Shown in pieces: positions 11,001-22,328 of a DNA stretch of 31,602 nt. Position 1 is the stretch's first letter. Each line of letters starts with the position of its first letter. The stretch is from Ectocarpus siliculosus. Lineage: Eukaryota; Sar; Phaeophyceae; Ectocarpales; Ectocarpaceae. Location: contig FN648709.1 in the NCBI GenBank assembly GCA_000310025.1, forward strand, positions 45,886-77,487, read 5' to 3'. Under the pieces are notes generated by a model that saw nothing but the letters and a program-made list of their open reading frames with translations, made no database searches and had not been told where the DNA came from. The translations under genes and the position numbers were made by a program.

Positions 11001-14000
11001 CGCGGATGCGGCACCGGGTTGATCACATGTTCGGGTGCTGTATATACCCTCCGGTGGTATTTGCGTTTGAATCTTACAGTACTGGTAGGCAGTAGATTGG
11101 ATCTGGAAAGAAAGGATATCTGCCCCACGTCAGAGAGATTAGGCATGGGTGAATAGTATTGTACTTTGTGAGTCCTGTGCACATTTGCTGATACGCGTGC
11201 TTTTTGGGTGGGCTGCCTGTGTCTCCCTGCTGGTCTCTATGTATGTTTGTTGCTCTTGGTCGAGGCACAACGGCGATCTTTCGGCACGCAAAGTGATCGG
11301 AGCTGAGAACGGAGCTGAATCGGCCTGTAATCACGTAAGGGCTAACCACCGTAAAGATAAGAGGTAACCCACGAAGACGCCCCCCGTCCGAATTCGCCAA
11401 CACTGAGAGGAAACTTATCGATCCCGTCTGTTAACTCCTTGTTGCGGTGCTTGCAGGCTCTCGACTCGGTCATGAACGCGGAGTTCCCGGTGCGCAGCGT
11501 GGGGTTCTTCGGACTGGAGGAAGAGGGGGTCCACTGCTGTACCAACACGGATACGCTGTCTTTTTGGTACGCCGCCGGAGCACAGAGGGTAAAGGACTTC
11601 GGCGACGTCGTCCGTGCTTTGGCGAGCGGAGAGCTTCCTGCTGACGCCGATGGTGGTGTTGGCGAGGGTGCTTTAGCTGCTTCTGCCCCAGGGGAGGGTG
11701 GAGGGGTAGCAGTGGCAGCATGGGCTGCAGCGGCGGCAGTGGCGGGCGATGATTGGGGTTTTGCGGTGGACTACCTAGTGGACTGCCAGGTGACAATACT
11801 GCTGCGGATCTTCTCTTCTCTTTTGTGCAAGGATGAGTGCACATTTTGCCGCGTGACGGCAGTTGTGTGATTGTAGCCACCTATTTCATCCAGGAGCCTG
11901 GCACAGCTGTGGATACCCGCGGCGATAACATCGTCGGAAATCTTGGCTCTGTAGTACTCGTCACGGTGGCCCAGGTTATTTGCCAACTAGTGCCTGTGCT
12001 CGAGCCTCAAAGAGGCAGGATTCGTTGTGTTGTTGTTTGAATTGGAGTTGTCATACAAAGTTTGTTTCCCTTACCACGCACAGAAATTCGGCGGTCTTGC
12101 GAAATTTCTGAAAAGTAAGAAAAAGAGCGAACGACGCCTGCTGATTGGATGGTGCAGACAGTTCCATCCCTGGGTGCAAGTGCAAAGCTGCCTTCCCACT
12201 TGAGCCGTCTCTTGTCTATAATCCCTATCAATTGTCCCCTCGATACGAGGGGACACGAGGGGACAATTGATAGGGATTATAGACAGCAACTGGCGGAAGC
12301 GTGGTAAACGGGGCACGAAAAGGAGGTTTTCAAGATATTTCTCTAGAGGGAAAGCGAGACCTTCTAACTCAAGCCCTAGGTTGCTTGGTGCCTCGTATCA
12401 ACGGTGGTCTAGGTACTTCTTCCGCGCTTGCCCCTGGTAGTGCTTTCCACCCAAGGGTAAACAGACGCGGCGCAACTTCGCTGTTGAACCGGCGGCGTAA
12501 TCGCCCCGCGATTCGACCTGTTCATTACCCTCATACTCCTCCACTCTACAAAGCATCCATACTAGACTAGAGTCGTCCCTGTGTACCCTGGCACCCCCCT
12601 GGTCGAGTAGTGCAAAGGAGGAGACAACCATGACAATCTTCGCGAGGTAAAGCAGGCGAAGAAGATGGGGACAAAAAGTGTCCCCAAAGGACGATCCAGC
12701 CCTAAAGGGGTTTTATGTTCAGTACAGTCTAATATCTGTACGGGGTCAACTGAAGCAAACGCCTTCCGTCGTCGCAGGCCAACTGCCCAAAAGAGGTTGT
12801 ACACTACGTACTACAAATATCAATTACATTTGGGAAAGAACAAGGTGTTGTTTCTGGTGTTTCATTGTCAGGTGGTTGCTGCCGCCGAGTGCACAATATG
12901 CATAGCTTTGACATGTATCCCGAGGGACTAGCTCACAGCAGCGGCATAGATGAGAGCGCTAGCCCGCTGTAGTTGATGTTCATCAGTTTCCAGTTCTTGT
13001 GAACGCCAATTCTCTTTTGCGCGCGACAAACCGCATGCTCTACCCACGGAAGACGAGTTACTACCGGTCCGTGGGTCCTGTTGTTCGCATTCACGATGTT
13101 TGTGTCTTCCTTCCGTGGACGTATTCAGTACGACGCAACAGCGGATCGTCTGCGGCTAGTGACAAGCAGTGACTCAGGCGGAGCGTGCCTGGCGACTGTG
13201 TCTCCAGAAGGTAAGGTGTTTTGTGTTGGTCAAGTTGAGGTTAGTGCAGGGACGGGACAGAGGCAGTCCAAGGGCAAGGACAGGGTTGTGATCGGCGCAA
13301 ACAGTAGGGCTGAGGAAAGGTTCAGTGTTCTCGTAATGAGTTGGTTCAAAGCTACGTACACTTCGGCACGCATTCGCGCGTCTGGTTTGTTGTAGTGACA
13401 CGTTCGTGCCATGTTTGATTTTCGGCTACTGTAGCACCTTCTTCTCGCACAAGCATCGAAATGTTGATACATCTGGTCGGGGCCACGTCTTTCGCCACGG
13501 GCATTCGTGTTGCAAAAACTGATGTTCATCGAGTCCGTCTTGACATGTTGAGAACAAAGCCATCTCTGCCGACGTGGTAGTGCTCTGGAGCTTCTCCCCC
13601 CCCCCTCCCTCCCCCCGGTGTTTGCCATCGGGGTTGGGTTCTCATCGCTTGGCAACGACGTTGTAAAACAAGCCCCCCACTCGATGTTTGCCGTCGGCAT
13701 TGAGTTTTCGTCGCTTGGCAACAACGTTGTAAAACAAGCCGATTCACTTCGTAAGCTCGGCAACCAGGTTACCCTTTTTTTTTGCCTCTGTTTGTTTTTT
13801 GCGGTAACCATGTGGTCGGGTACATCATGTTGTGCGGGGTCGAGAACCCTCGCTCCGCGCAAGGGGGATGATCGCACCACGTTATGTTAATATGGTCAAG
13901 CATCCTCGAGGCAGTTACACAGCAGTCCTTACAACTGTCTCTGGAAGTGAAAGCACCAGGAAATAACTTAAGTCATACGCAGCTGTCATCCGTACGCAAG

Positions 14001-14958
14001 GAAGTAAGCATAAGATGCTGAACACCCTTAGCAGGATGCAGCGCACCCGTCATGCGATTCGCCAAATACCTACGGTGCTTCGCGCTTGGTGATGTGAGAG
14101 CCTGGCCCGGTGAGAACTCGGAGTGCTCCGTCCCGGCTTTGTAGGGATGCGAGGTCAATGGTCTAACGACTACGGCATGCACGACTACATGAGCACACAC
14201 CTCCGTCCTAAAGCCAGCTGTTCAAGAGTTGTTAAGCGCAGCTGTTATCATCTTTGAGTTAATATCGAGTTGAAATTTTCATCACCAATTCGTGCTGCAT
14301 GTTGTTTTTGTCGTTGTCGTCGTTTTTCGTTGTTGTTGTTGTTGTTGTTGTTGTTGTTGATGTTGACGTTTATATTCTCTCCGGACGCCGTTGTAAGAAA
14401 CAAGGTACGTTAGCATGGTCCACTACTGCAACCGGCCCTCTTCCTCGATTCTAGGCTACACACCTAGTATGCTTGTTGGTGTTGTTGTTTCGCATAGGGT
14501 TTTCAACAAACATTCGACAGCACACACACTTTGACGTGCGTCATATCACGTGTTGGCAGCAGCCAACAAAGGTTTATAGCCAGCCCACAGAAGGATGGAC
14601 AGAGAAAATCAATTTCTGTCAAGGTAGACCCCCTCGATTCCGAACTGTTTTAGAGGCCCCGCCCCAGTGTGTTGTTGTGGAACATGGTCAACTTGCGCTC
14701 ACCACATGTTACCCCCTCCCCCCGGGTTCCAACGCTTGTTTTCACAACAAATACTCTTTCCTCACGGGCATCACTCCGGACGGCGTTTTGGAAGGGGGCC
14801 ACGCGGAGCAGGTCCGCACCTCCCAGTGGATGGGACAGGCGATGGCCACCGGCGGCGAGGATGCTAGAATCTGCTCGTGGCGTCTGCCCAGGGGTGGAGA
14901 AGACGGCAGCAACGATAAACACAACAACGATGACGACTTCATGGACGATGACAGATGA
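8040..14958 (+). CDS. WDR89-like WD40-repeat protein, multi-exon, 5' end not found
   Basis: Beta-propeller protein resembling WDR89; family members act as protein-interaction scaffolds. Proposed exons: 8040-8139 (CATGKKLIPFYDLRKAGKPL, a WD blade end), 9037-9091 (ending LDAHSWQ), 10010-10090 or 10010-10072 (VRFHP...LTGSEDGLVHV), 11457-11789 (ALDSVMN...VGFFG, later TDTLSFW and VDYLVDCQ), 13129-13210 (YDATADRLRLVTSSDSG) and 14795-14958 (GGHAEQVR...TGGEDARICSW, stop TGA). Phases agree at every junction (2, 0, 0, 0, 1). The order of motifs matches WDR89: FHP/SGS-DGLV-V, then GFFG with a Thr-Leu-Ser-W, then a VDYL(I/V)DC, then GGH...TGGEDA...W. Strong donors occur at 11790 and 13211. The 8040 acceptor and the donor near 10072/10090 are uncertain. 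About 120 residues expected at the N-terminus were not found, and the LHC gene leaves little room for them. The C-terminal tail is Asp/Asn-rich. Confidence 0.72.
8182..9482. mobile_element. Non-autonomous DNA transposon with 27-bp perfect terminal inverted repeats
   Basis: Bases 8182-8208 and 9456-9482 are perfect inverted copies (27 bp, starting CAGTGGGGGGCCCGG). Similarity continues inward for roughly 120-150 bp: an inverted match around AGTNNCTATTGAGGGT is seen at both ends. The subterminal regions carry many copies of GTCGCTAAAC-GGG (about 8252, 8283, 9385, 9425, 9441, 9457). The right end is followed by TA, and the left end is preceded by TACAG, so a TA target duplication with a 3-base difference at the left is possible. 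This fits a Tc1/mariner-like element, but that is inference. No transposase is seen inside. The interval includes a proposed exon of the WD40 gene (9037-9091). An alternative is two separate short elements in opposite orientation. Confidence 0.7.
9741..9844. repeat. Cluster of GGCCCATGGCC-like palindromic repeats
   Basis: Within about 100 bp there are at least six CATGG motifs in GC-rich contexts (GGCCCATGGCC, GGGTCATGGCCC and variants), several of them self-complementary CCATGG. The units are degenerate, about 10-12 bases apart, and lie in an intron of the WD40 gene. Confidence 0.65.
12214..12284. repeat. Perfect 29-bp inverted repeat (hairpin)
   Basis: Bases 12214-12242 and 12256-12284 are perfectly complementary (29 bp), with a 13-base spacer that repeats part of the arm (ACGAGGGGACA). 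The hairpin lies in an intron of the WD40 gene, so it would be transcribed as a long stem. The sequence outside the arms shows no further pairing. It could be a very small foldback element or a small-RNA precursor; neither is shown. Confidence 0.9.
13619..13742. repeat. 66-bp tandem duplication (two copies)
   Basis: Two adjacent copies with period 66, starting at 13619 and 13685. Both begin TGTTTGCC-TCGG and contain CGTTGTAAAACAAGCC. They differ at about ten positions, so the duplication is not very recent. It lies in the last intron of the WD40 gene. Confidence 0.85.
14328..14359. repeat. (GTT)n microsatellite
   Basis: About ten GTT units in the intron before the last exon of the WD40 gene, followed by related TGATGTTGACGTT sequence. 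Confidence 0.85.
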
Positions 14959-17792
14959 CGTAGAAGGTAGCACCGCCGTGGGTAGATGCATAGTGCTGAT
15001 GCCCGTCATTGGTGATGATAACAATCACCTGCAGGGTTACCGCGTCCCCGCCCTGTAGAAGGCACGTTTCGTATACATACCTGCGAATGTGCTTGATTGC
15101 GGCGAGAGCTGTCTAGGGGAGGCGAAGACATAGGTTGGGGGGCCGAGACTTAACCTTATCTTCCCCTTGTCTGACTTTTTGCCGTTGCGGCCTGACGAGC
15201 AGAGGAAGCCTCTCAGAGAAGCGTGCTTGATTTGACCGGCGCAAGTTTCTTCCGGAAGTGAGGAACCGACAAATACCACTGCTGGTTTTTGTGTGTGTAT
15301 TCGCCGCAACCCGAGCTGAGAAGCAAGAAGAAAGCACCCTCCACAACCCCGGGCGTATTGTTGCCGCGGAGAGCAAGATGCTGGCTTTTTTTGTGCCTCG
15401 CTCGTGCGTGTGGTTTTTTTTTTAGAGTTCAGTTTGGCTGTCAATTTTCTTTTCGAGAGTGCGGACCCGCGAGTTTGCCAGACTAGAGACCCTGATGACG
15501 AGAGCAATTCGCATCTGCCCACTTTGGTAGGGCTCGACGGCGAGAAGATATTGAGCAATTCGTCACTTTTCTTTTTGGATCTATGTGGTCCGTGAAGTTA
15601 GCCTCGCAGTGTACCAGACACAGACAGACCCTGTACAGTAATACGACACAGAATCGTTTTCAAACTGCTGTCATTTCGCGTGCGTTTGGTTGTTTGGCAG
15701 CAACCCGCCCGAGTTAAACTGCTCGGAATGTGGTATTTGCCGCATCGGCGTTTTGCCTCACAAGACACGGTGGGAACAGTACCATTCATGTGAGCCTCGA
15801 GAACAATTGTTACAGGCAAAAAAGGGATCCCACCCGTTTTTCCAAGCGTCGGGCGTGTGACGTTTTTTCTCGTAAATACAAATGTTTCGTTTTTTTAGCC
15901 GTGAGGCGGCCGGTTCATGCTGTTGAAAGGTAGTGCCCGTGCGTCCTCCTCAGCTGGCTGACGAAGACATTGTTCCAGCAGTCGGCGCGGCGCGGAAAAA
16001 AAAACAAGTCCTGGCAAAAAAGAACGTACACCACGACCAACGGGCGGGATGCTCTCGTTGTGGCATGCTCAGCGGTAGCACTGCCTCGTCGGGATCCACT
16101 GCTGTTTGTTTCAAGAGTTGCTACCCTAGTAAGAAATGCAACTCCACCTGTGAACGGAGCGTTCGATTATTTCGCTGTTTCAAGAAGAAATCGCGATCCG
16201 CAACACCCTTACACAGAAAACCCCAAGTCCTATCATACCCTGTACTCCAATTTTCACACACCCCTCCCCTGCATACAACTGCAGGAAAATTCGCCACCGA
16301 AAACGCAAGGCAAGCGTGGACAAACTATCGTGAGCCAAATTGCACCCAAACCTTACTCAGCGGAATCCTGCCAAGCCTTAGCTTGCGCCGCTGCAGCAAC
16401 CCACTCGATGGACCCGATGAAGAACATATATGATCAGTTCTGAGGAACGGACCAAGCGGTAGACCAGATAATCGACGAAGACGCCCCGCGTTAGAATATC
16501 CCTCGACGTGTATACAATTGAGGCGCCGTGCGCGACACGGGTGCACTCTAGATATCACCCACATGGAATTTTTACCGGTGCTCAAGTAAAAGGGCCGTCG
16601 TCCACCCGTTCCAACTCGGGTGGGAAGAGCCACGGGGTGGTATCAAGCCAAACATTTTTCGCCAACAAAACAAACGGGTCGAAGTCGCTACTGCAATGGG
16701 TCGCACCGACGCCAAATATGTCAACCACGCCGCTCAAACACCCCATGATGGATGCCCTGAACAAGATTCCTTGCTGCTTGCATTTTCGTCTCCGAAGGTA
16801 CAGGGACCATGCCTCCCCTCTCTCCTCCTTCCTCTTGACCAGATCCTTTCGGTAAACGAACGCGACAAACCCGACATATGAAAACAAATCAATTTGAGCT
16901 TACAGCACACGGAAAACGAAGGGAGCTCTCGTGTCGCTGGTGTTCACTAGTGAACCCGACAATGCTACGCACTTTCGGCGTTGCCCGAGAAACCCGTCAG
17001 ACAAAATCGTTTTACTTTGGGCCCACGGTCTGCCGTGACAGACTGCCCACATCTATCTCTGGCTCCCGCCGACGACATTCCAAAAGAAGCAGCCAAGTCT
17101 GGTTGCTACTATCACGGAAAATGATAAAGCACCACTTCAAATAGGGTCCCATGGGACCTACTTGCGGAAGGAATATATACATCGCCCCGATATCTCAAGA
17201 GTACACAGGAGCAAGCTCTATCGCAACACAACGGGCCCGAAAAGAGAAAAATAGAGGAAACCACATCAAACCTTCCACACCAGCTCGAAAATACTTCGCC
17301 CAAAATAGGGATACACTCGCACTCGTTCCTAAGCATTGCCGAGGTGAGCCGTGAAGCGGCAACCCTTCTGCAACAACATGCTCCACAAGGCGACGGTAGG
17401 GTCCCTGCACGCAAATCAAAACGAACCCTCTTTCCCATTTTCCCCGCTCTCCAGCCGACGGAGCATAGTTCGTTCAATAGAGCACCTCAGCCAAAAGCTA
17501 CCAGCGTTCGTACACGCCATCACAATGAACGTCCCTACCAACTCCAGAATCCACGCAAAACCCACACCAAAATTCCGAGAGCCTCTTTGACCACCTGAAA
17601 TAGTTCCGGTCGATTTCGGTCTTTGATAGTGTCAAGTTCTGCTGTTCCGTCAAAATTTGTCCCAGAGCTTACCCTATCGCTATTAAGCCGCCTGCACCCC
17701 AAATTGACACGAGCACGGATTCCAAGGAACGGGGGCGCATTACACTCCTGCCAACCTGATCGTTCCCGCCACACAAGCACCAACCCTCAGCG
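14959..17792. other. Convergent intergenic region, no convincing gene
   Basis: This lies between the stop of the WD40 gene (+) and the stop of the methyltransferase gene (-), so it holds both 3' UTRs. The only open stretch with protein-like composition is on the minus strand at about 16887-16582. It has hydrophobic and acidic alternation and ends ERVDDGPFT, but matches no family I recognise. The other open frames are short and overlapping. Confidence 0.4.
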
Positions 17793-20242
17793 TTACCCCG
17801 CAACCAGCAGAGCTCCAGCAGCCGCACAAGCTGCGGGCTCTACCGCCCGCTCGCTGACCGTCCATACGTGTACGTGCAGCCAAGCCAAGTACGCCGCCTC
17901 CTCTAGCCCACCCACGAGGTCAGGATCGGTGACTTCCTCGCACGTGAAGTCCAGCCCCGGGGCTTCTCGAAGGAGAGGCACGAGGGCGTCGACGCCCCAG
18001 CGGGTGCGCGGGTGAGCCACGACGAAGTGCGCCTGCCCCCCTGTTGCCGGTGGTGGTGGTGTTGTTGGGGCTGCTGTAGGCGGTGTTGCTGTGGGTCCCG
18101 GAGCCTCGGCGAGCATCGCTCGGAGGACGCGAATAGTGCCCTCCGCGTCCGATGCCTGAGAGCACGAACCAGGAGCGGGCGAAGATCGGGCGGGGACGGG
18201 TGACACGATGCTGAGAGAGATGTGGTCGAGCATAGAGTGGAACTTACACACCTCACGTGTGATGGAGCGCTGGACAAAATCGCACCATATTTGCTTCAGT
18301 CGTTAGGTTCGATTCAACACGGTCGCCATACACCCAAAATCACTTGCAACCTATGGCGCCTTGCGTCGCGGGGATCAGCGTGGCCGGGTCACGCTGTTGT
18401 CGTGTACGGACTTCCAACAACAACAAGACACAAATCCCAGGGGTCGACATGCTGCTGCACAACGGTGGTGATAGTCTCAAAGGAACTCTGCGTACCTAGG
18501 GCAAGGAAGGCACAATGGTTACGGTGACAGCGTGAGGCGCGCAGCGGTCAATAGAGGAATTTGACCACGACAACTCAAGCAGCGTAACACAATGAGCTTG
18601 GTGCTGCTTAAAACGGCGTCTGTTGCGTCGAGCTCCGTTCGGTCAACCAAAACAGCTTTTTAATCAAGTAAACGCGGTACAAACCATGGCAAGTCTAAAA
18701 ATAACACATGCTCACCTGGCAGATGTGATCCGAGGCAATGATGACGTCGAACCGCTCCCCATGCTCGATGCCCTTAACCCCACCGTCTTCGCCTCCTAGC
18801 GACACCCCATTTAAACAACCGTCCCTCGGGAAGCACGACTCCGCGGCGTAACTGCTGGGCTCGCTGTTGTCAAAACTGCCGCTGTCGGCATCGTCTCTAG
18901 GCTGGGACTCAGCGGCTTGAGTACGGCCACCCCCAAGTTCAACAACAGTGCACGACCGGCAGCTGTCCGCGCCGACCCCCGGCACGCCCTCTAGCTTGTC
19001 CCAGTCGAGGTGTCGCACGTGCACCGTTCCATGTTCGACGGTTGCCTCTTTCGCCTCTCCCCTTCGATCATGTTTGGCCCGCACGCCACCATTCTCTTCG
19101 TCGCAATTCGAGGCATCCCGCCGAACACCGCAAGACACCCCCCCGTCCGCCGCAATACCGCTATCAGGCGAGTTGAGAGCCACGTTAGCCTCCAGAGCCC
19201 TCAAAACCAGGGGGTTGAAATCGCTTCAAGGTAACCGATGCTGCAGCGGCTACATCGCTACGGCTGCCCACGACAGTTCCGCGGCTAGAGCAAGGAAGCC
19301 CCGCCAACGAGGCGTTCGACGCCGAGGAGGGCGCCTGCTGGATGCGTGCGGCCACGAGCCCAGCCAAGCCAAGACCGGCCCCTATCTCGAGCACGCGCCG
19401 ACCACGGACTAAGCTAGGGTTTCGGCACAGGAGCCGAGAGAGGATGATTGCGGCCGGCCACATAACGAACCCGACGTCACACTGACTGTGCTGACGCTGC
19501 TTCACTGGTCGGACCAAAACTGAAATTCGTTCTCCGTCTCCACCCACCTCGCTGGCGCCAAAATCCCCACCTTCAGCAGTGCCCACAGCACTAGATGGCT
19601 GGGTTTCGTGCAGCTTATCAGCGTGGTCGATGACAAAAATGTACTGCAGCGGGAACCTTCCGAGCCCCGACGATCCCTCCCTGCCCAACATCTTGCGCAT
19701 GGGGAAAGCTGATCCGGAAGACACCACCTGAGCTGCAACAAAGGCGGTCGCGGACTGCACTTCATCCTCATCCTCATCGTCGTCTTCCTCTTGCCCCCTC
19801 CCGCTATCACAGCGCGCGCCGGCGTCATGTACACCTGGCTTCCCCTGGCTCCCAGCTTGGTCGACATCGCCAGTTCTCGACGGCTGCTCCTGCTGCTGCT
19901 TAATCTTGGTGGACGCCCCCGGCGAGCGGCGGCGCGGGTGTCCGGCGGTGTTCCCTTCTGTCATCAGGCGGAGAATGTTCTGGTGTCCACCGGCCAACCC
20001 AAGACGCTCGGAACACCCCAGCTCTCGGCAGAGCTTTCCCAAGGCCAGGAGGCACCTGATGCCCAACGTGACGGCCGCATCGCTTGCAGTCGGGCGAAGG
20101 TTGGCGACGGCCACGGCGTGCAGACTGTCGACGCCTTCCTCACCGCCAGGCAACAGACCTAGCTCAAGCTGATTCCGCGGCGTGAGACGAGCGGGAGGCT
20201 CTATTGCACCCAAGAGCTGGAGGACACCAACAGGGCACCGCT
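17793..20242 (-). CDS. SAM-dependent protein methyltransferase (METTL21/FAM86-like) with ARM-like N-terminus; one frameshift, 5' end missing
   Basis: Class I (seven-beta-strand) methyltransferase, expected to transfer a methyl group from S-adenosylmethionine to a protein lysine; the substrate is unknown. Exons on the minus strand: about 20242-18716 and 18242-17793 (stop TAA). The first part (LQLLGAIEPP, then LGIRCLLALGKLCRELGC and GGHQNILRLM) looks like ARM/HEAT helices. A low-complexity linker with an EEDDDEDEDE tract follows. The catalytic part starts GFVMWPAA, then motif I VLEIGAGLGLAGL, DFNPLVLRALEANVALN, HLDWDKLEG, FDVIIASDHICQ (donor GTGAGC at 18715) and, in the last exon, GTIRVLRAMLAEAPG and FVVAHPRTRWGVDALVPLL. 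Between VTL and DFNPL (19226-19223) there are four bases where three are needed, so the frame shifts by one. This is either a mutation or a sequence error. No start codon is found: the frame opens at a CAG acceptor near 20243 and upstream lies a retrotransposon. The second acceptor (18243 or 18252) is uncertain. Confidence 0.7.
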
Positions 20243-20626
20243 GCTCAACAATTGCGGTGGGATGGGGAACGTGAGGGTTTGAAACCCAGAAGATTACAGA
20301 GACAGAGGCGTTGAAATCTTAGTTTTAAGAGGAGCGGAAGATGAAATATCTGTTGGCCAATCAGAGAGCAGCAGCATTGAGTCAGCGTGAAAGTGTCTGA
20401 AACCTGACTAGAAGGGTAGACTTGGGGGCACTTGTTGGTCTGCCCCAAGGAAGCACGAGGAAGGCTGCTGCAGCCAAGAGGTATTTCGGAGGAGATATAT
20501 TTCTTTGCGTGGGCTGCGTGCTGCTCTCTTCCCGTGCGCGCAGGCGTTTGGGGGCATTCGCATATCGGCTGGAACTGGAGGTTGAATCTTCGTGGGCTCT
20601 TGGTTGCATCCATTTGAATTTGGGCC
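20243..20626. other. Junction between methyltransferase gene and retrotransposon
   Basis: This holds the presumed intron/upstream sequence of the methyltransferase gene (-) and the 5' leader of the retrotransposon (+). A hairpin is visible at 20421-20449 (CTTGGGGGCA pairing with TGCCCCAAG). The exact left end of the element could not be set: I found no long repeat of this stretch downstream of 25656. Confidence 0.4.
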
Positions 20627-22186
20627 ATGTCCTCGGAGCACAAATCGCAGGAGACGGAGGAACGTCTTGGCGTCCACCGCAGTGACGGAACTACTGGCGG
20701 TGAGGCCGAGTCGTCGTTGGGGACGGGAGGGGGTGCGTCTCTCCCGCGGCCGTCCCAGGTCGTGACGGGCGCGGTGGCGGCGGCTGCGAGGGCTGCCGCC
20801 GGGGGCGTGGATTCACCAGCAGGTGTCGTGGCTTCAACAACCACGCCATCCTCCGCAGAGGTGGGGGCTGCAAGGAGCGGTGGGCTTCAGACTCAGGGTC
20901 ACGATCGGGCCTCGGCTGCCGGCGGTGCCAGCCCGCCGGCACCCCGGCGTGCTGATGACCCCGTCCAGGCACACCTCATGTCGCGTTTGGCCCATCTGTC
21001 GGTGGATGCGGCGGGGGCGGGAGAGCCCAGCGAGGGCACCCCGCTCGAGTCTGAGAATGCGGAGAAAATCGCTCGGTTGGAACAAGGTCAGACGAACATG
21101 GTGGCGCAGCTTACCGAGATTGCTGGGTTGCTGAAGAACTTCCGGCCGGAGTCGGGGCGGACTGGGAGTGGTGGGCCCGGGGAGTCGGGAGGCCTCGGTC
21201 TGGTGCCGGTGCCGTCGCCGTGGGGCGGAGGCGCGGGTGGGGGGGCGAATGCGCCCTCGAGATCCAACGCCAAAGAGGAGGCGAGGAGGGAGGCCACTAT
21301 TTGGCAAGCCAAACATAATCAGACACTGTGGGTACTTCGGGGGCAGCGGGGGCCGGAGCCCGGACCACAGAAGGAGGACCTGCAAGGTTTGATGGGCGAT
21401 ATCGTGCACGTCACAGGCGACGTCCTCGCTCAGATGCGTGCGTTTTCGTCTTTCGACGTCAAGAGCTTCCGGCCCGTGGGGGTCGCACGCACGTCGTCCA
21501 TTGCAGACAACTTGGACGTAATGTGTGAGGCGATGATGCGGCTGTTCAAGTTTGGTCTCGATCCGTCCACGACAGCGGGTGCACAATCGTTGCGGCGGTT
21601 GGAACCCATCGCCACAGCCATGGCGGACGCGCGGTCCAGGTTTCGGAATGTTCTCGTGCGGAACAGTGATGTGTTCTCCGACGACTACCAGCGGGCGGCC
21701 CTACCGAGGTTGCCAAACGAGGATTTTAAAATATGGACGACGTAAATCATCACATGGATGTACCCGTTCACCAAAATGCATTACCCGCCGGATGCGTTTG
21801 ACGGCCACACCTTGCCGCCGGTGCCCGAGTTCTCACACATCAACAACTTCTGCGAACGCGGGGTTAACCTCTTCCGGTTGGTCCTGGGTGAGGGGGGATC
21901 CCTCCCCGGGGCAGGAGGGTCGCGGGGCGGGAACGGCAAGCGTAAGGCGGGCCAGCTGGATCGGGGTGATTGCTCGTCACGGAAGCGCGCCTCGCGGGAG
22001 TGTTTCCAATTCCGCGACTCTGGCACGTGCACCTTCGGCGATAAATGTAGATTCGAGCACGTCAAGCGCCGCGACGCGTCAAGTACCGGAAGTGGAGGCG
22101 GTGGGGGCGGGAGTCGTGGTGGGGGGGGGGCGCTCGTCGGCGGGTGGTCAGGGGGGCGGTGTCGCCCGTGGAGGAGGACAGGCTGA
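20627..22186 (+). pseudogene. Retrotransposon gag-like protein with CCCH zinc finger, split by an in-frame stop
   Basis: ORF starting at ATG 20627. Residues 1-120 are Ala/Gly/Pro-rich; a helical stretch NAEKIARLEQGQTNMVAQL follows, and then a Gly-rich linker. A conserved-looking block comes next (IWQAKHNQTLWVLRG, DVKSFRPVGVARTSSIADNL, AMADARSRFRNVLVRNSDVF). TAA at 21743-21745 interrupts the frame, and the same frame continues without shift (MYPFTKMHYPPDAFDG) to TGA 22184-22186. After the stop lies one zinc finger at 22001-22060 with spacing C-x8-C-x5-C-x3-H, likely binding nucleic acid, then a Gly-rich tail. The single nonsense codon suggests a point mutation; readthrough cannot be excluded. 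Confidence 0.8.
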
Positions 22187-22328
22187 CGGTGGCGACGGTG
22201 GCGGCTCGTCGTGGGCCTTGGTGGTGCGGGGTGGCAGAAACTAGGGGTGCGGGCTCCGCCAGCTGGCGGGGCCAACTTCTGTGTCGGTTCCAGCTGAGAG
22301 GCCGCAACAGCAGCCAGGTCATAGGGAG

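Noticed and set aside
11470-11880. 136-codon minus-strand open frame, Pro/His-rich
   Set aside because: Antisense of the WD40 exon 11457-11789, which has family motifs and good splice sites.
13230-13880. 216-codon minus-strand open frame with an internal repeat
   Set aside because: The repeat is the 66-bp DNA duplication, whose length keeps the frame open. No protein family is recognised and the plus-strand exon at 13129-13210 is better supported.
15037-15558. 173-codon minus-strand open frame
   Set aside because: Ser/Lys-rich without any motif. It lies in the convergent intergenic region.
18300-18320. Possible tRNA B box (GGTTCGATTC)
   Set aside because: No A box, acceptor stem or anticodon arm at the right distance.
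20834-21586. 250-codon minus-strand open frame
   Set aside because: Antisense shadow of the GC-rich retrotransposon gag ORF; Pro/Arg-rich with no motif.
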